64,000 bases of DNA from Biscogniauxia marginata (GCA_022695795.1 MU404078.1:248001-312000); one strand, 5' to 3'; counted from the first letter of the stretch, positions 21,301-35,495 are shown. Made by a program: numbers and translations. Notes: a model not told the origin generated them from the letters alone.

Positions 21301-24300
21301 AAAAACAAAAACTAAAAATAAGAGGGATTTTTTAACTCGAGAAAAGAACTTTTAAAGTAAAAGTTTATTTCGAAGATAATAAGGAGGTAAACTAAGTGTT
21401 TATTATTATTATTATTAAGGTAAAGAAAAACGAGGAAGTCTTTATAAAAGGAAGTTATAAATATTATTAAGTTAATTATAAAGATTATTTAAAGCACGAT
21501 TACTCGTATTTAAGGTACTTTACGTTAAAATAAGTTAAATAAGAATATAACAAAAGCGAATTACTATATAAATACGATACTTATAAACTAAGATACGACT
21601 TAGAAATTAAGTTAAATTATAATAAGCTATATTAGAGTTATTATAACGACGATAAATGCGAAACTTATTAGGGAAAACGTTAATATAATAACTTAAACCG
21701 GAGGTTTTATATAAATAATAATTATAATGTTTATTAAAGCTTAAATAATACTAGCTAGCTTGATAAGCTACTAAGTAAAAAACCTGAAATAGAGTTAAAA
21801 ATAAAAAAATAACCGGAAAAGGAATATATATTGTTATATTAGAGCTTTTATATTAACGACGCTTATTAAATATATAGAAGTTTTAAAGATAAAGTTAATT
21901 ATTATCCTTAAAAACTAGAAAGTGATAACACGGAAAAAAATAAATACATTTGTAATAACGTTTTACGATAGCTATATTATTTTAAAACATATTATTTTTA
22001 TTTAAGTTTTAAAAAAAATAACGAAGTAATTATTAAGGGTTATATATGTTACATCTTAATACTATGCGATATACACGATTTGCTCGAAGCGGGTTTTGAA
22101 AAAGACGAAATTAAGGAAGAATTATAAGAATTGTGAAAAGGACTATATATTTCATAATGGCTCGAAAAACGAGCTAAGTATAATATTAGTTTGTTTAACT
22201 TCGTAGGAAAGTACTTAATAAAATAATAAATAAAAATACGTATAATTAAATTAAGCTATAAATAAATCGTTAAAGTATATTTTTTAAAAAAAAAAGGAAA
22301 GTTTCTAGAAATTTATAGAAATTTATAAAGAAATATTAAGTTACTTTTAATAAGCAAATTCGAGGATTATACCTTTTATTTAAAAATAATTTAAAACCTT
22401 AAAAGATTTTAAGTTAATAAAAAAATAAATTTAAGTTATAAAAAGGCTCTTGAAAAAGAATTAAAGTTTTAATGTATAAGGTTTTATATAAAAAATAAAC
22501 CTTTTACCACTTATTACGTGAAAGGTAATTAAAGAGATTATCTAAATAACGATTACTAGAAATACGCTTGTATGAAAGCCTAAAAATGGAAAGATATCTA
22601 AGTCGTAGCAACTTAAAGAAACCCAAAAGAGAAGAGACGTAGAAAACCAAAAAACGGTAAAGGCTCTCGCTAGTAAAGCAGCGAGAAGTTATAAATAGTA
22701 AGTCTTTATATAAAGTCTAGTTAAGACTCGATAATATTATTATAATTAAAGTCAAATATAATAAAAAAGAGTATAAAGCCTTTATAAACTTAAAAGCAAA
22801 TAAAAGTTATGTTTTAATTAAAATAACTTAAAAAGACAAAATATTATAAATATATAAATAAAGTTTATATTAATTATAAAACTTTAAAAAATATATATTT
22901 AATTACGAGAATAATAAAGTATTAAAAGAAATAGTTTTTTTCTTAATAACTATTTAAGAACATTTTAAGTAAATCATTTTTAACATTATATATATATTAA
23001 ATCACGATATAATGCTAGGAATAAATTAGCTTAAAAGAAGTAACCCACGAATAAATTTCGAGATAAATACGTTTTATTAAGATTAAGATTAAAAGGAGCT
23101 AATTATTACGAGTTATAAAATAAGTACTATAAATAACTCCAGAAAAACAAATATAAAAACGAAATATATCGCTTATATAATTTAAGTAACTAAGCTTAAA
23201 AATTTAACGAAAAGAGTATTACGTAAATACCTTCATTTTTATAAATTATTTAAAAATAAAATAAAAAAAGAATTATTAAAACATAGCTAATAAAATCACT
23301 AAATCCACTTTAAAAAAGGAAAATAACTAAAATTATTCTTAATATATCTTATAAATTAAGAAAAATAAAAAGCATTATAAAACGGAATTTAAAAAGATTT
23401 TAATAAAAAATATATTCGAGAATTAGAATTCTCGTTAAAATACCTGGCAATTATAATATTAAAGGTCAATAAAAATAAAAAGTAATATATTAATAAAGAA
23501 GGAAATTTAATATAACGACAAGTAATTAATTATTAACATTTTAATAAAATAATAAAAAAGAACAAATACTCGTTACTACTAATAAAACTCATAAAAAGGC
23601 AAATTAACAAGGCTTAAATCTTTATAGCACTAAATCTTTGTAATAATTATTATATAATTAAAATGACTAAAAAACACGAATAGTACACCGCTTTTTAAAC
23701 GATATATTAATTTACTTAAAAAACGAAAAAGAGCACAAAAAATATATAAAACAAGTATTAAAAGCCTTAAAAAATAAATAACATGTTAAAAAACTAAATT
23801 ATTTAAGGTTTATAATAAGTTTAAAAGAAATCCGTATTTAAAAAGGAAAAATAATAACAATTAAGGATTAATTAAAACCTAGAAATGTTATAAACATACG
23901 TGTATTTCTTGGCTTTATTAATTATGTTAAATAACTTATTTAAGATTTTAGGCGAATTATTAAACTATTAACGGAATTAATTACCTTAACAAAAACAAGA
24001 AAAACTTTTTCTTTTATTAAAGAAGCTAAATAAGCTTTTTAGCAGCTAAAAAAGGTAATAATTAACGAGGTTATATGTAAACTCCTAAACGAAAACAAGA
24101 AAAAGCGACTAAGAATAAACGCCTTAAATTTCGCTATTAAAGCAGTTTTAAAGTAGCTAAAAAATAATGGAAAATGATACCTAGTCGCGTACTTATTTAA
24201 GGCACTACACAGTGTTAAACTAAATTATTAAATTTATAACAAGAAACTATTAATAGTTATTAAAGCATTAAAAGAATAAAAACCATGGCTTAATAAAACT

Positions 24301-25860
24301 AAGGAACTTATCGATATTTATTTAAATTATAAGAACCTTACACGATTTATAATAATATAAATACTTAATTAAAAACATAAGCATTAAATAATTTTCTTGT
24401 TTAAATTTAATTTTAAAATCTATTATATTAAAGGAAAAAAAAACATTTAAATAAATCTTTTTAATAAAAAAGGAGACTATAAATTAAAAATTAATAAAAG
24501 AAATATTTAGATGTTTAAACAACAAAATAATAAATTAGTTATATTAATTTACATGCGAATTAACATAAGAAATTAAAAATAACGTTTCAAGGAAAATTAT
24601 AATTAAAAAGAAAAGTAATTATAGTTTTAATAAGGATTTAATAATAAACCTCTTTTATATAAAGAAAAGGTTTATATATTAAAACGAGTATAAAACGAAT
24701 TTATTAAAGAATTTCACGAACATCCTTTACACGGTTACCAAGGAATATTTAAAACGATAAAACGACTTTAAAAAGAATTCGACTTTCTAGAAATATAACA
24801 AATAATTAAAAGAATTATAAAGAATTATAACGTTTATAATAAGGTTAAAGTATCACGATATAAACCATATAAATTATTATAGTTAATTTAGATACTTAAT
24901 AAAGCGTGACATATAATTACATGGGATTTCGTAGTAAAACTTCTTAAGTTAAAAGATTTTATTATAAGAATACCTTATAATAACATATAAGTAATTATTA
25001 ATAAACTTACGAAATATGTTTATTTCTTATTATTTAACGAATTAAGTATAGTAAAATAACTAGCTTTTAATTTCCTAAAAAAATACGTTAATAAATATAA
25101 ATTACCGGAATGTATTATTTTTAAATAAACGAACAAATAAAAAAACTAAACTAAATAATAAAATAATATTTAAAATAATATTAACTAAAAAATGAATAAC
25201 TAAATAAAATTATTATTAATAGCCTAAATAATATATAACACTTCGATTAACGAAGACATAAAAATATTACTATATAAAGCAATATACGGTTAAAAAGCAA
25301 AAATCTAAAAATAACTAATTAAACTTACGAAAACACTAAAAATCGAGATAAAAACCCCGAGAGTAGAAGTACTATCTAAAAAAGTCCGGGTAGTATAACG
25401 ACGGCTAAAAAAAGAATTATAATTTATTTAAAACAAAATAACAAAATATTATAATAAAAAAAGAATTAAAGGACTAATTCTTAAAAGAAAAAATATAGTT
25501 TATTTACTTCGTTAATAACAAGGCGTAATAACAAAAACGCCTTAAATTAAAATAAAACGACTTAATAAAAAACTTAAGTTTAAAAAATTAAAACTATATA
25601 AAATCGAGAAAGTTATTTCAAATGTTAATTATAAATTAAAACTACTAAAAAAAATTAAAATATATTTAGTTTTTTATATATCGTTATTAAAACTAGCACT
25701 AAAAAACGCCTTGTTAAAAAAATTAAAAAAAATTAAAAAAAATTAAATAAGTATAACGTAAAAAAAGTTTTAGACTTAAAAAGGATTAATAATTAATTAT
25801 AATATCTAGTTAAATAAAAAGGATATTTACTAAAGAAAAATACGTAAAAATTATTTAAGT
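21300..25860 (+). pseudogene. element A pol remnant
   Basis: Protease, RT, RNase H, integrase and chromodomain regions in Ty3 order. Recognisable pieces: FLGFINYVK in RT/RNase H, and integrase FHEHPLHGYQGIFKT with its zinc CxxC changed to YNVY. RT lacks the YxDD segment found in element F at 46165-46176. Broken by transition-type stops throughout. Confidence 0.8.
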
Positions 25861-26484
25861 ACTTAATAAATTTAAAAGACGTGCTTAATAAATTTCATCG
25901 ACGGAACTTAGATCGGCTAAAAAGGCTTAAAATTCGAGACCTTAGTCTAAGAAGGACAAATTAAGAGAGGAGACGGCCTCGGAAGCAACCCTAGCCTGCT
26001 CGGCTAAAGATTGTTGTTTAACCTAGAGACGTTTCTACTCCTCTTTTAAACGTTCCTGCTCCTCTAACTTATTTAGGTTTTAAAAACCTCGTTATAACAT
26101 TTTTAACCCTTTTTTACGAAAAAGGTTACGTTGCCGATGTAACTTAAAAATACACATAATAAATTCGTTTATTTCGGATTAAAGTTTAAAAAGCGCCGCC
26201 TCCGTTTAACGCTTTTAAAAAAGTAAATAATTCTTTTTAACATTTAACCGCTTAAAAAAATTTAAAGGAATTTTTATATTATTATAAAAACGATTACGAT
26301 AAACATATTTATTACATTTCTTTAATTCATTTTCGATAATAACGCATTTTAGTTTCCGATCGAAATAAAAAAAGCAAGATATAATATCGACGTATATATT
26401 TAACTTATAAATATGTTAAAAGAGTTTTTCGCGTTTAAGTTTCTAATTGTCACGACGATGTTTAGCCACTTAATTGTTAAACAT
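25855..26484 (-). pseudogene. element A antisense ORF (Cys-rich/coiled-coil protein), RIP-broken
   Basis: 210-codon frame on the strand opposite to pol, ATG at 26484, final TAA at 25855-25857. Internal stops are all TAA/TAG. N-terminal part has Cys around KLKCVI and KKCNKYV. Then comes a basic/coiled-coil stretch (FRKKGLKML; KLEEQERLKEE; SLAEQARVASEAV) and NLSFLD near the end. It ends against the chromodomain codons of pol. Counterparts occur in B, D, F and G. I recognise a resemblance to Cys-rich coiled-coil hypothetical proteins abundant in ascomycete genomes, but know no function. Confidence 0.75.
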
Positions 26485-26554
26485 AATAAAAATGGAAAAG
26501 AAAAAAAACTTATAAATTATTTTTAAGATAAAGATTCTAGAAAGAGAGAAGTAA

Positions 26555-27051
26555 TATTACGAATCCAGCTTGTTAAAGGGGTTTTTTACAAGGGTATTAA
26601 GATATAAACTATAAAGATATTAATAAGATAAAGGATTTTTATATAATATCACGTGACGTGTATTTATATAACAATATAAAATAAATTACTTTAAATAAAG
26701 TTATTTAAAGTTATTTAACATATAAAAAGGGAAATAAATCACTTTAAATAAAGTAATTTAAAGGTATCTAACATATTAAAATGGAAATCCTATATAAAGG
26801 GAAAACGGGTATAAAAAAGAAGGAATTTCCTTTGTTTCTAGTTATTTATTTTAATTTTTTAGCTATTAATCTAAAACTATAATCACTTTTTAACACTATA
26901 GTGAGAATACCTTAAAATCTCTTTAACGAACAAAAACATTATAAATCACTTAAACTAATCTTAATTCACTATTACCTTTAAATCAAGAAAACCTAGTACG
27001 TACTTACTTGTAAAGTCAGCTAACTAGAAATACACAGGGAGGTTCGTCACA
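26555..27051 (+). repeat. element A 3' LTR
   Basis: 497 bases beginning TATTACGAATCC (G-to-A at base 2) and ending GGTTCGTCACA. TCACGTGA at 26649-26656. Longer than the 5' LTR because a segment of U3 is duplicated here. A purine-rich tract precedes it. Confidence 0.92.
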
Positions 27052-30000
27052 GTTTAATATTATAAAGATTTAAACTTTACTAATTTGCCTTTTTATAAGT
27101 TTTATTAGTAGTAATAAGTATTCGTTTTTTTTGTTATTTTATTAAGGTGTCGGTAATTAATTACTTATCACTACATTAAATTTCTTTTTTTATTAACATG
27201 TTACTTTCCGTTTTTATTAATCTTTAATATTATAATTACTAGGTATCTTAATAAAGACTTTAATTTTTAAATATATTCTTTATTAAGATCCTTTTAAATT
27301 CCTTTTTATAATACCTTTTATTTTTCTTAATTTATAAGATATACTAAGAATAGTTTTAATTATTTTATTTTTTTAAAGTAAATTTAATAATTCCACTAAT
27401 TATATTTTAGTAATTTTTCTTTTCTTTTATTTTTAAATAATTTATAAAAACAAAGGTATTTATATAATACTCTTTTCGTTAAATCTTTAAGCTTAGTTAC
27501 TTAAATTATATAAACGATATATTTCGTTTTTATATTCGTTTTTTTGGTATTATTTACGATACTCATTTTATAACTTGTAATAGTTAACTCTTTTTAATTT
27601 TAATCTTAATAAAGCGTATTAATTTCGAAATTTATTTATAAATTACTTTTTTTAAGTTAATTTATTCTTAGGATTATATCGTGATTTAATATATATATAA
27701 TATTAAAAATGACTTACTTAAAATGTTTTTAAATAGTTATTAAGAAAAGAACTAATTTTTTTAACATTTTACCATTTTCGTAACTAGATATATATTTTTT
27801 AAAGTTCGGTAATTTATATAAATTTTATTTATATACTTATAATATATTATCTTTTTAAGCTACCTTGGTTAAAACATAACTTTTATTTACTTTTAAGTTT
27901 ATAAAGGCTTTATATTCCTTTTTATTATTAAGTCCCAATTAGACTTCGTATAAAGACTTATTATTTATGGCTTCTCGCTACTTTACTAGCGAGAGCCTTT
28001 ATCGTTTTTGGGTTTTTTATATCCCCTTTTTTTTAGGTTTTTTTAAGTCGTTACGGCCTTAATATCTTTTTATTCTTAGGCTTTTATAAAAACGTATTTC
28101 CAGTAATTATTATTTAAATAGTTTTTTTAATTACCTTTTAAGTAATAAGAAATAAAAGGTTTATCTTTTATATTTCACTTTATATATTAAAACTTTAATT
28201 CCTTTTCGAGGGCCTTTTTATAGCTTAAATCTATTTTTTTATTAATTTAAAGCCTTTTAAAGTTTTAAATTATCTTCGAATAAAGGGTATAATTCTCGGA
28301 TTTGCTTGTTAGGGGTAACTTAATATTTCCTTATAAATTTATATATATTTCTAAAAACTTTTTTTCTTTTTTAAAGTATATCTTAACGATTTGTTTATAG
28401 CTTAGTTTAATTATACGTATTTTTACTTATTATTTTATTAAATGCTTCTTTACAAAACCAAATAAACTAGTGTTATACTTAGCTCGTTTTTCGAGTTAAT
28501 ATGGAAAATATAATTCTTTTTTAATTTCGTCTTTTTCGAAACCCGTTTCGAGTAAATCGTATATCTCGCATAATATTAAGATATAATATATATAACCCTT
28601 AATAATCGCTTCGTTATTTTTTTCGGAACTTAAATGAAAATAATATACTTTAAAATATTATAATTATCGTAAGACATTATTATAAATATATTTATTTTCT
28701 TTCGTGTTATTATTTTCTAGTTTTTAAAGATAATAATCGGCTTTATTTTTAGAGCTTTAATATAAAAGTTTTAATATAACGATATATATTCTTTTTTTTA
28801 GTTATTTTACCATTTTTAGTTTTAGTTTAAGTTTTTCGTTTAATAACTTATTAAGTTAACTACCATTATTTAAGTTTTAATAAACATCGTAATTATTATT
28901 TATATAAAATTTCTAGTTTAAGTTATTATATTTATTTTTTTTCTTAGTGTATTTCGCATTTATCGTCGTTATAATAACTTTAATATAACCCATTATAGTT
29001 TAACTTAATTCCTAAGTCGTATTTTAGTTTATAAGTATCGTATTTATACGGTAATTCGTTTTCGTTATATTCTTATTTGGCTTATTTTAGCGTGAAATAC
29101 CTTAAATATAAGTAATTATACTTTAAATAATCTTTACGGTTAACTTAATAATATTTATAACTTTTTTTATAAAGACTTCCTCGTTCTTTTTTGCCTTAAT
29201 AATAGTAATAATAAATACTTAATTTACTTCTTTATTGTTTTTAAAATAAACCCTTATTTTAAAGGTTTTTTTCTCGAGTTAAGAAATCCTTTTTGTTTTT
29301 AGTTTTTGTTTTTTAAGATTTCGGTACTTGTTTTTATAATATTTTTTCTTTTTATAATTAAAACACTTAATAGTTATTTTATTTTATTTCTTTTACTCTT
29401 TTTAAGTAGCGTTAATTTTAATGGGGTTTAACTTAGTTTTAATGCCTTTCCTTATTTTGGCACCACTTTTATGATTTCCTTCTTTTTATTAATCGCCGTT
29501 TTTTCGTTATATCGTTTTTTTCTTTATATAGATTTATTTTATATAACTTATTTTTTATATGGTTTTTTAATTCTTAATAAAATAAGTAATATAGGTTTTT
29601 AATAAGTAATTACGATTAACTTGTGAGTTTCTTAAACTTAATAACGTAATTTAAGACCTTTTTATTTTGTCGTAGTTTATAAAGTCGAGTTTCGGCTTGT
29701 TATTTAAGAATTAAATTATTAAATATAAACCTAAGTTGTTTTTTAAACTCCTTATAATCCTTAAAAACCTTCTTTATGTCTTTTTAAACGTTTTATTTAT
29801 TATTTAAGTAATTTTTTAATATTAGTTAAAACTAGGTTAAAGCAGTTCCGACGAGAAATTAAAATATTATAAAAACCTTTTATTTTTTAATAATAATTAT
29901 TCCGTGATAAAACCGTAAATAAGTTCCGGCTTAAATTAAAAATCCTTTTAAATTACTCGACTTATTATATTTATTAAATATAATTAATTTAAAACCTTTT

Positions 30001-30424
30001 ATATTAGGGGTCGTTATATTGTTTTCGTCGTTTAAGTTATTAAGGTTATTATCGTTTAAAAGTAGCTTTAACTATTTATCTTTAAAAAGTAAAAGTTATT
30101 TTACTTATTTATTTTTAAGTGTTTTTCTCTCTCTTTTTTTTTTCTTTTTTAAATGATTCTTTTTACTAAGCTTTAAAGGTATCTTTTTAAGGCTTTTTTT
30201 TAGTTATAATTATAATTAACTCTTATATTAGTTCTTTTAAACCTTTTTATTATACCGTAAAAAAATTTAAAGCTTTTATTTAAAAGCTTATTAATTGTTG
30301 TTTTTTTATTTGTTTTTTTTCTTATTACTTTTTAGTTTTAAAGGGCATATTTATCTTAAGACGGTCTAACCGAGAATCCCTTTTCTTAAACCAATATTAA
30401 GCACTAATTAAAAAGTTATTAAAA

Positions 30425-30943
30425 TATAACGAACCTCTTTATATGTTCTTAGTTAATTAACTTCATAAGTAAATACGTATTAAATTTTCTTAATTTAAAG
30501 GTAATAATAAATTAAGATTAATTTAAAAGGTTTATAATGCTTTATTCGTTAAAGAGATTTTAAGGTATTTTTATTATAATATTAAAAAATAACTATAGTT
30601 TTAAATTAATAACTAAAAAACTAAAATAATTAATTAAACATATAAAAAACACCGTTCTTTTTATACTTATTCATCTTATCTTTTATTCCTTATAATTAGT
30701 ATATTAAATACCTTTAAATGAGTTTAATTTACACATATTTATTCTCCACTAAATATTATTAAATAAGTTTATTTACATATATCCATTCTTTATTAAATGT
30801 TGCTAAATAAGTTTATCTACATATATTTATATCACGTAATAATAAGTTACTTTCTTTTCCAAGATTTATATCCGGTATAGAAACAAAAACAATAAGAATA
30901 ATACCCTTATTATTTAATTACTTATCCTAGTTAGTTCGTAATA
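30425..30943 (-). repeat. element B 5' LTR
   Basis: 519 bases on the minus strand. Matches 15743-16653 apart from the C insertion. It holds a TCACGTAA variant of the U3 palindrome (about 30832). Confidence 0.9.
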
Positions 30944-31225
30944 ATAATTATATACTTATTTAATTAATTAACACGAACTAGCTTTAAAATAATATAAAAC
31001 GTTTTATAAATTATATTATTAAAAAACGAAATAAAATAAAATAAAATAATTCGATTTAAAAGTTATTTATTTAAATAAAAGTAAATATAAGTATTTATTT
31101 GTTTTATACGAAAATTATATTAATTTATAATTAAAATAAATTAAAAGTAAATTAATTGTTTTTATTATCGATTTTATTTATATATAAACGGTTTAAGTTT
31201 ATTTTAATTATATTTATAATAAGAA
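30944..31225. other. AT-rich spacer, no gene
   Basis: Between elements B and D; nothing recognisable. Confidence 0.6.
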
Positions 31226-31280
31226 TGTTACGATCTTATAAGGATTAAAACTCCAAAAGAGGAATACGAAGAACTAATTA

Positions 31281-31392
31281 AACATTTAAGATAAACACAT
31301 TTAAGATAAACACATTTAAGATAAACACATTTAAGATAAACACATTTAAGATAAACACATTTAAGATAAACACATTTAAGATAAACACATTT
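31281..31392. repeat. 15-bp tandem repeat (CACATTTAAGATAAA)
   Basis: Seven or more near-identical 15-base units, running into the gap. The 3' LTR of the same element has only about four to five degenerate units at 38972-39038, so the array has expanded here or the copy was assembled imperfectly. Confidence 0.9.
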
Positions 31393-31490
31393 NNNNNNNN
31401 NNNNNNNNNNNNNNNNNNNNNNNNNNNNNNNNNNNNNNNNNNNNNNNNNNNNNNNNNNNNNNNNNNNNNNNNNNNNNNNNNNNNNNNNNN
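31393..31490. other. assembly gap (98 N)
   Basis: Unresolved bases directly at the end of the tandem array, presumably because the repeat could not be assembled. Confidence 0.97.
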
Positions 31491-34400
31491 TTAAAAGATT
31501 TAACGGTATTTAACATATTAAAGCAAGAAATATAAAAAAGAATAAATAAGTATAAATAAATTTGAATTTCCTTTATATTTAGTTATTTATTTTAATTCTT
31601 TAATTATTAATTTAAAACTATAATTACTCCTTAATATTATAATAAAAATACTTTAAAATCTCTTTAATAAATAAAACATAATTAATTTTTAAATTAATTT
31701 TAATTTATTATTATTTATAAAATAAAAAAGACTTAATACGTATTTACTTGTAAAGTTAATTAACTAGAAACATATAAAGAGGTTCGTTATATTTTAATAG
31801 CTCTTTAATTAATACTTAACATTGATTTAAAAAAAAGGAACTCTCGATCGAACTGTCTTAAAATAAACATACCCCTTAAAACCAAAAAATAATAAAAAAA
31901 TAAACAAATAAAAAAATAACAATTAATAAGCCCTTAAACAAAAGCTTTAAATTCTTTTACAATATAATAAAAAGGTTTAAAAAAAACTAATATAAAAATT
32001 AATTATAATTATAATTAAAAAAAAGCCTTAAAAACACTTTTAAAGCTTAACAAGAAAAATCATTTAAAGAAGAAAAAAAGGAAAAAAAGAAACACCTAAA
32101 AAAGAAAATAAATAAATAAAATAACTAAAGCCACTTTTAAACGATAACGACTTTAACAGCTTAAACGACGAAAATAACATAACGACCCTTAATATAAAAA
32201 GTTTTAAACTAATTATATCTAGCAAATATAATAAGTCAAGTAATTTAAAAAGATTTTTAATTTAAGCCGGAACTTATTTACGGTTTTATTACGAAATAAT
32301 TACTATTAAAAAAATAAAAGGTTTTTACGGTATTTTAGCTCTTTATTAAAACTACTTTAACCTAGTTTTAATTAACATTAAAAAATCACTTAAATAATAA
32401 ATAAAACGCCTAAAAAGATATAAAAAAGGTTTTTAAAAATTATAAAAAATTTAAAAAACAACTTAAGTCTATATTTAATAACCTAATTCTTAAGTAATAA
32501 ACTAAAGCTCGACTTCATAAATTATAACAAAATAAAAAAACCTTAAACTACGCTATTAAGTTTAAAAAAACTTATAAACTAGTCGTAATTACTTATTAAA
32601 AGCTTATATTATTTATTTTATTAAAAACTAAAAAACTATATAAAAAATAAGTTATATAAAATAAATTTATATAAAAAAAGAAACTTAAAAAAGTTTAATA
32701 ATTACGTTATAATAGTAATTACTATCGATAACGAAAACTTTAAATAATACCTTAAAAAAACAATATAACGAAAAAACGGCGATTAATAAAAAGAAGAAAA
32801 TCACAAAAATAATACCGAAATAAGGAAAAGCACTAAAACTAAATTAAACCTTATTAAAATTAACGCTACTTAAAAAGAATAAAAAAATAAAACAAATCGA
32901 CTATTAAATATTTTAATTATAAGAAAAAAAACATTATAAAAACGAGTATTAAAATCCTAAAAAACAAAAACCAAAAATAAAAAAGATTTATTTTGAAAAC
33001 AATAAAAAGGTAAATTAAGTATTTATTATTATTATTATTAAAGTAAAAAAGGATAAAAAAGTCCTTATAAAAATATAATATCCGTTAAAGTTATAAAAAA
33101 AAACTTATAAACATTATTTAAGGTATTATCGCTCACTTATTACAATTTATAAAAGTTATAAATATTATTAAGTTAACTTTTAAGACTATTCGAAGCACGA
33201 TTACATATACTTAAGGTATTTCACGCTAAAATAAGTTAAGTAAAAATATAACGAAAGCGAACTACTATATAAATATAATGTTTATTAAAACCTAAATAAT
33301 GCTAATTAATTTAATAAGTTATTAAATAAAAAACTTAAACTAAAAAAGGTAAAATAACTAAAAAACGAAACATTTTAACCTAACAAAAATAAAATAATAA
33401 AATCACAAAAAAAACATATATTATTACATTAAAGCTTTTATATTAACGACGCTTATTAAATATATAAAAGCTTTAAAAATAAAGCCGGTTATTATTCTTA
33501 AAAACCGGAAAATAATAACACAAAAAAGAATAAATATATTTATAATAACATTTCACGATAGCTATATTATTTTAAAGCATATTATTTTTATTTAAGTTCC
33601 GAAAAAAATAACGAAATAATTATTAAAAGTTATATATATTATACCTTAATATTATACGATATATATAATTTATTTAAAACGGGTTTTAAAAAAGACGAAA
33701 TTAAAAAAGAATTATAAAAATTATAAAAAGAATTACATTTTTTACGTTAACTCGAAAAACGAGTTAAATATAATATTAATTTATTCGGTTTTATAAAAAA
33801 GCATTTAATAAAATAATAAATAAAAATACGTACGACTAAACTAAACTATAAACGAATCGTTAAAATATATTTTTAAAAAAAGGGAAAGTTTCTAAAAATA
33901 TATATAAACTTATAAAGAAATATTAAGTTACTTTTAATAAGCAAATTCGAGAATTATACCTTTTATTCGAAAATAATTTAAAACCTTAAAAGTCTTTAAA
34001 TTAATAAAAAAAATAGATTTAAGCTATAAAAAAGCCCTCGAAAAAAATTTTAAATTTTAATATATAAGGTTTTATATAAAGAATAAACCTTTTATTCTTT
34101 ATTACGTAAAAAGTAATTAAAGAAATTATCGAAATAATAATTATTAAAAACACGTTTTTATAAAAGCCTAAGAATAAAATAAAATCAAGGCCGTAACGAC
34201 TTAAAAAAACAAAAAAAAGGAAAAAACGTAAAAAACTAAAAAACGATAAAAGTTCTCGCTAGTAAAGTAACGAAAAGCTATAAATAACAAGTCTTTATAT
34301 AAAATCCAATTAAGACTCGATAATATCATTATAACTAAAGTTAAGTATAATAAAAGGGAATATAAAGCCCTTATAAACTTAAAAATAAATAAAAATTATG

Positions 34401-35404
34401 TCTTAATTAAAGTAACTTAAAAAAACAATATATTATAAATATATAAATAAAATTTATATAAATTATAGAATTTTAAAGAATATATATTTAATTATAAGAA
34501 TAATAAGGTGTTAAAAGAAATAATTCCTTTTTTAATAACTATTTAAAAACATCTTAAGTAAGTCATTTTTAACATTATATATATATTAAATCACGATATA
34601 ATTCTAAAATAAATTAACTTAAAAAAAGCAATTTATAAATAAATTTCGAAATAAACATATTTTATTAAAATTAAGATTAAAAAGAGTTAATTATTATAAG
34701 TTATAAAATAAGTATCGTAAATAATACTAGAAAAACGGATGTAAAAACGAAACATATCGTTTATATAATTTAAGTAACTAAGCCTAAAAATCTAACGAAA
34801 AAAGTATTACACGAGTACCTTCGTTTTTATAAATTGTTTAAAAAAAAGAATTATTAAAATATAATTAATAAAATCACTAAATCTATTTTAAGGAAGAAAA
34901 ATAATTAAAATTATTTTTAATATATCTTATAAATCAAGAAAAATAAAAAGCATTATAAAAAGGAATTTAAAAAGACCTTAATAAAGAATATATTCGAGAA
35001 TTAAAATCCTTATTAAGATACTTAGTAGTTATAATACTAAAAGTTAATAAAAACGGAAAGTAACATATTAATAAAAAAAGAAATTTAGTATAATAACAAG
35101 TAATTAATTATTAATACTTTAATAAAGTAATAAAAAACGAATATTTATTACTATTAATAAAACTTATAAAAAAGCAAATTAATAAAGCTTAAATCTTTAT
35201 AACACTAAACCTTCGCGATAATTATTATATAATTAAAATGGCTAAAAAACACGAATAATACACCGCTTTTTAAACGATATATAAACATTATAAATATAAA
35301 GTTATGTTATTTAAACTTATTAACACACCCGTTATATTTTAATATATAATTATAATAATTCTTTATAAGTTTTTAAATAAATTTGTATTTATTTATTTAA
35401 AAAA

Positions 35405-35495
35405 CGAGAAAAAACATAAAAAACATAAAAAACATAAAAAACATATAAAACATATAAAACATATAAAACATATAAAACATATAAAACATATAAAA
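35405..35495. repeat. A-rich tandem repeats inside element D RT
   Basis: Successive AAAAAACAT-type units followed by about six ATATAAAAC-type units. Other elements have single-copy sequence here (compare 46200-46230 in F), so it is a local expansion. Confidence 0.85.

Larger units (their letters stand above)
19749..27051 (+). mobile_element. element A: Ty3/gypsy chromovirus nested in B
   Basis: 7303-base element with LTRs 19749-20190 and 26555-27051 and perfect target duplication GTTTA (19744-19748 and 27052-27056). The two flanks join into the RT-coding part of element B, proving nesting. Gag starts at 20268. RNase H and integrase (EFHEHPLHGYQGIF) are recognisable, with the usual RIP stops. 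The RT segment carrying YxDD has been deleted near 23700. Confidence 0.93.
17350..30348 (-). pseudogene. element B gag-pol remnant, split by element A
   Basis: Gag starts at 30348. The zinc knuckle, protease, reverse transcriptase (YLND), RNase H and integrase regions follow leftward, with a chromodomain remnant near 17350. Element A interrupts RT at 19749-27051. Broken by numerous transition-type stop codons. Confidence 0.8.
15743..30943 (-). mobile_element. element B: Ty3/gypsy chromovirus, RIP-degenerate, host of A and C
   Basis: LTR retrotransposon on the minus strand. LTRs are at 15743-16653 (interrupted) and 30425-30943. Target duplication ATAAT is at 15738-15742 and 30944-30948. Without the two insertions (A plus 5 bases, C plus 5 bases) it is about 7.5 kb. 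Its LTR 5' end, read on the minus strand, begins TATTACGAACTAAC (original TGTTACGAAC). The Gag start codon is at 30348. The RT motif reads YLND (Asp to Asn by G-to-A). Every frame is full of TAA/TAG stops, so it is inactive. It is the oldest layer here because A and C sit inside it. Confidence 0.9.
31226..31791 (+). repeat. element D 5' LTR with 15-bp tandem array and gap
   Basis: Contains the array at 31281-31392 and an N run. Ends GGTTCGTTATA and is followed by the primer-binding region. Confidence 0.88.

Noticed and set aside
31281..31392. Regular short repeats resembling a CRISPR array
   Set aside because: Units are contiguous 15-mers without spacers, in a eukaryotic LTR.
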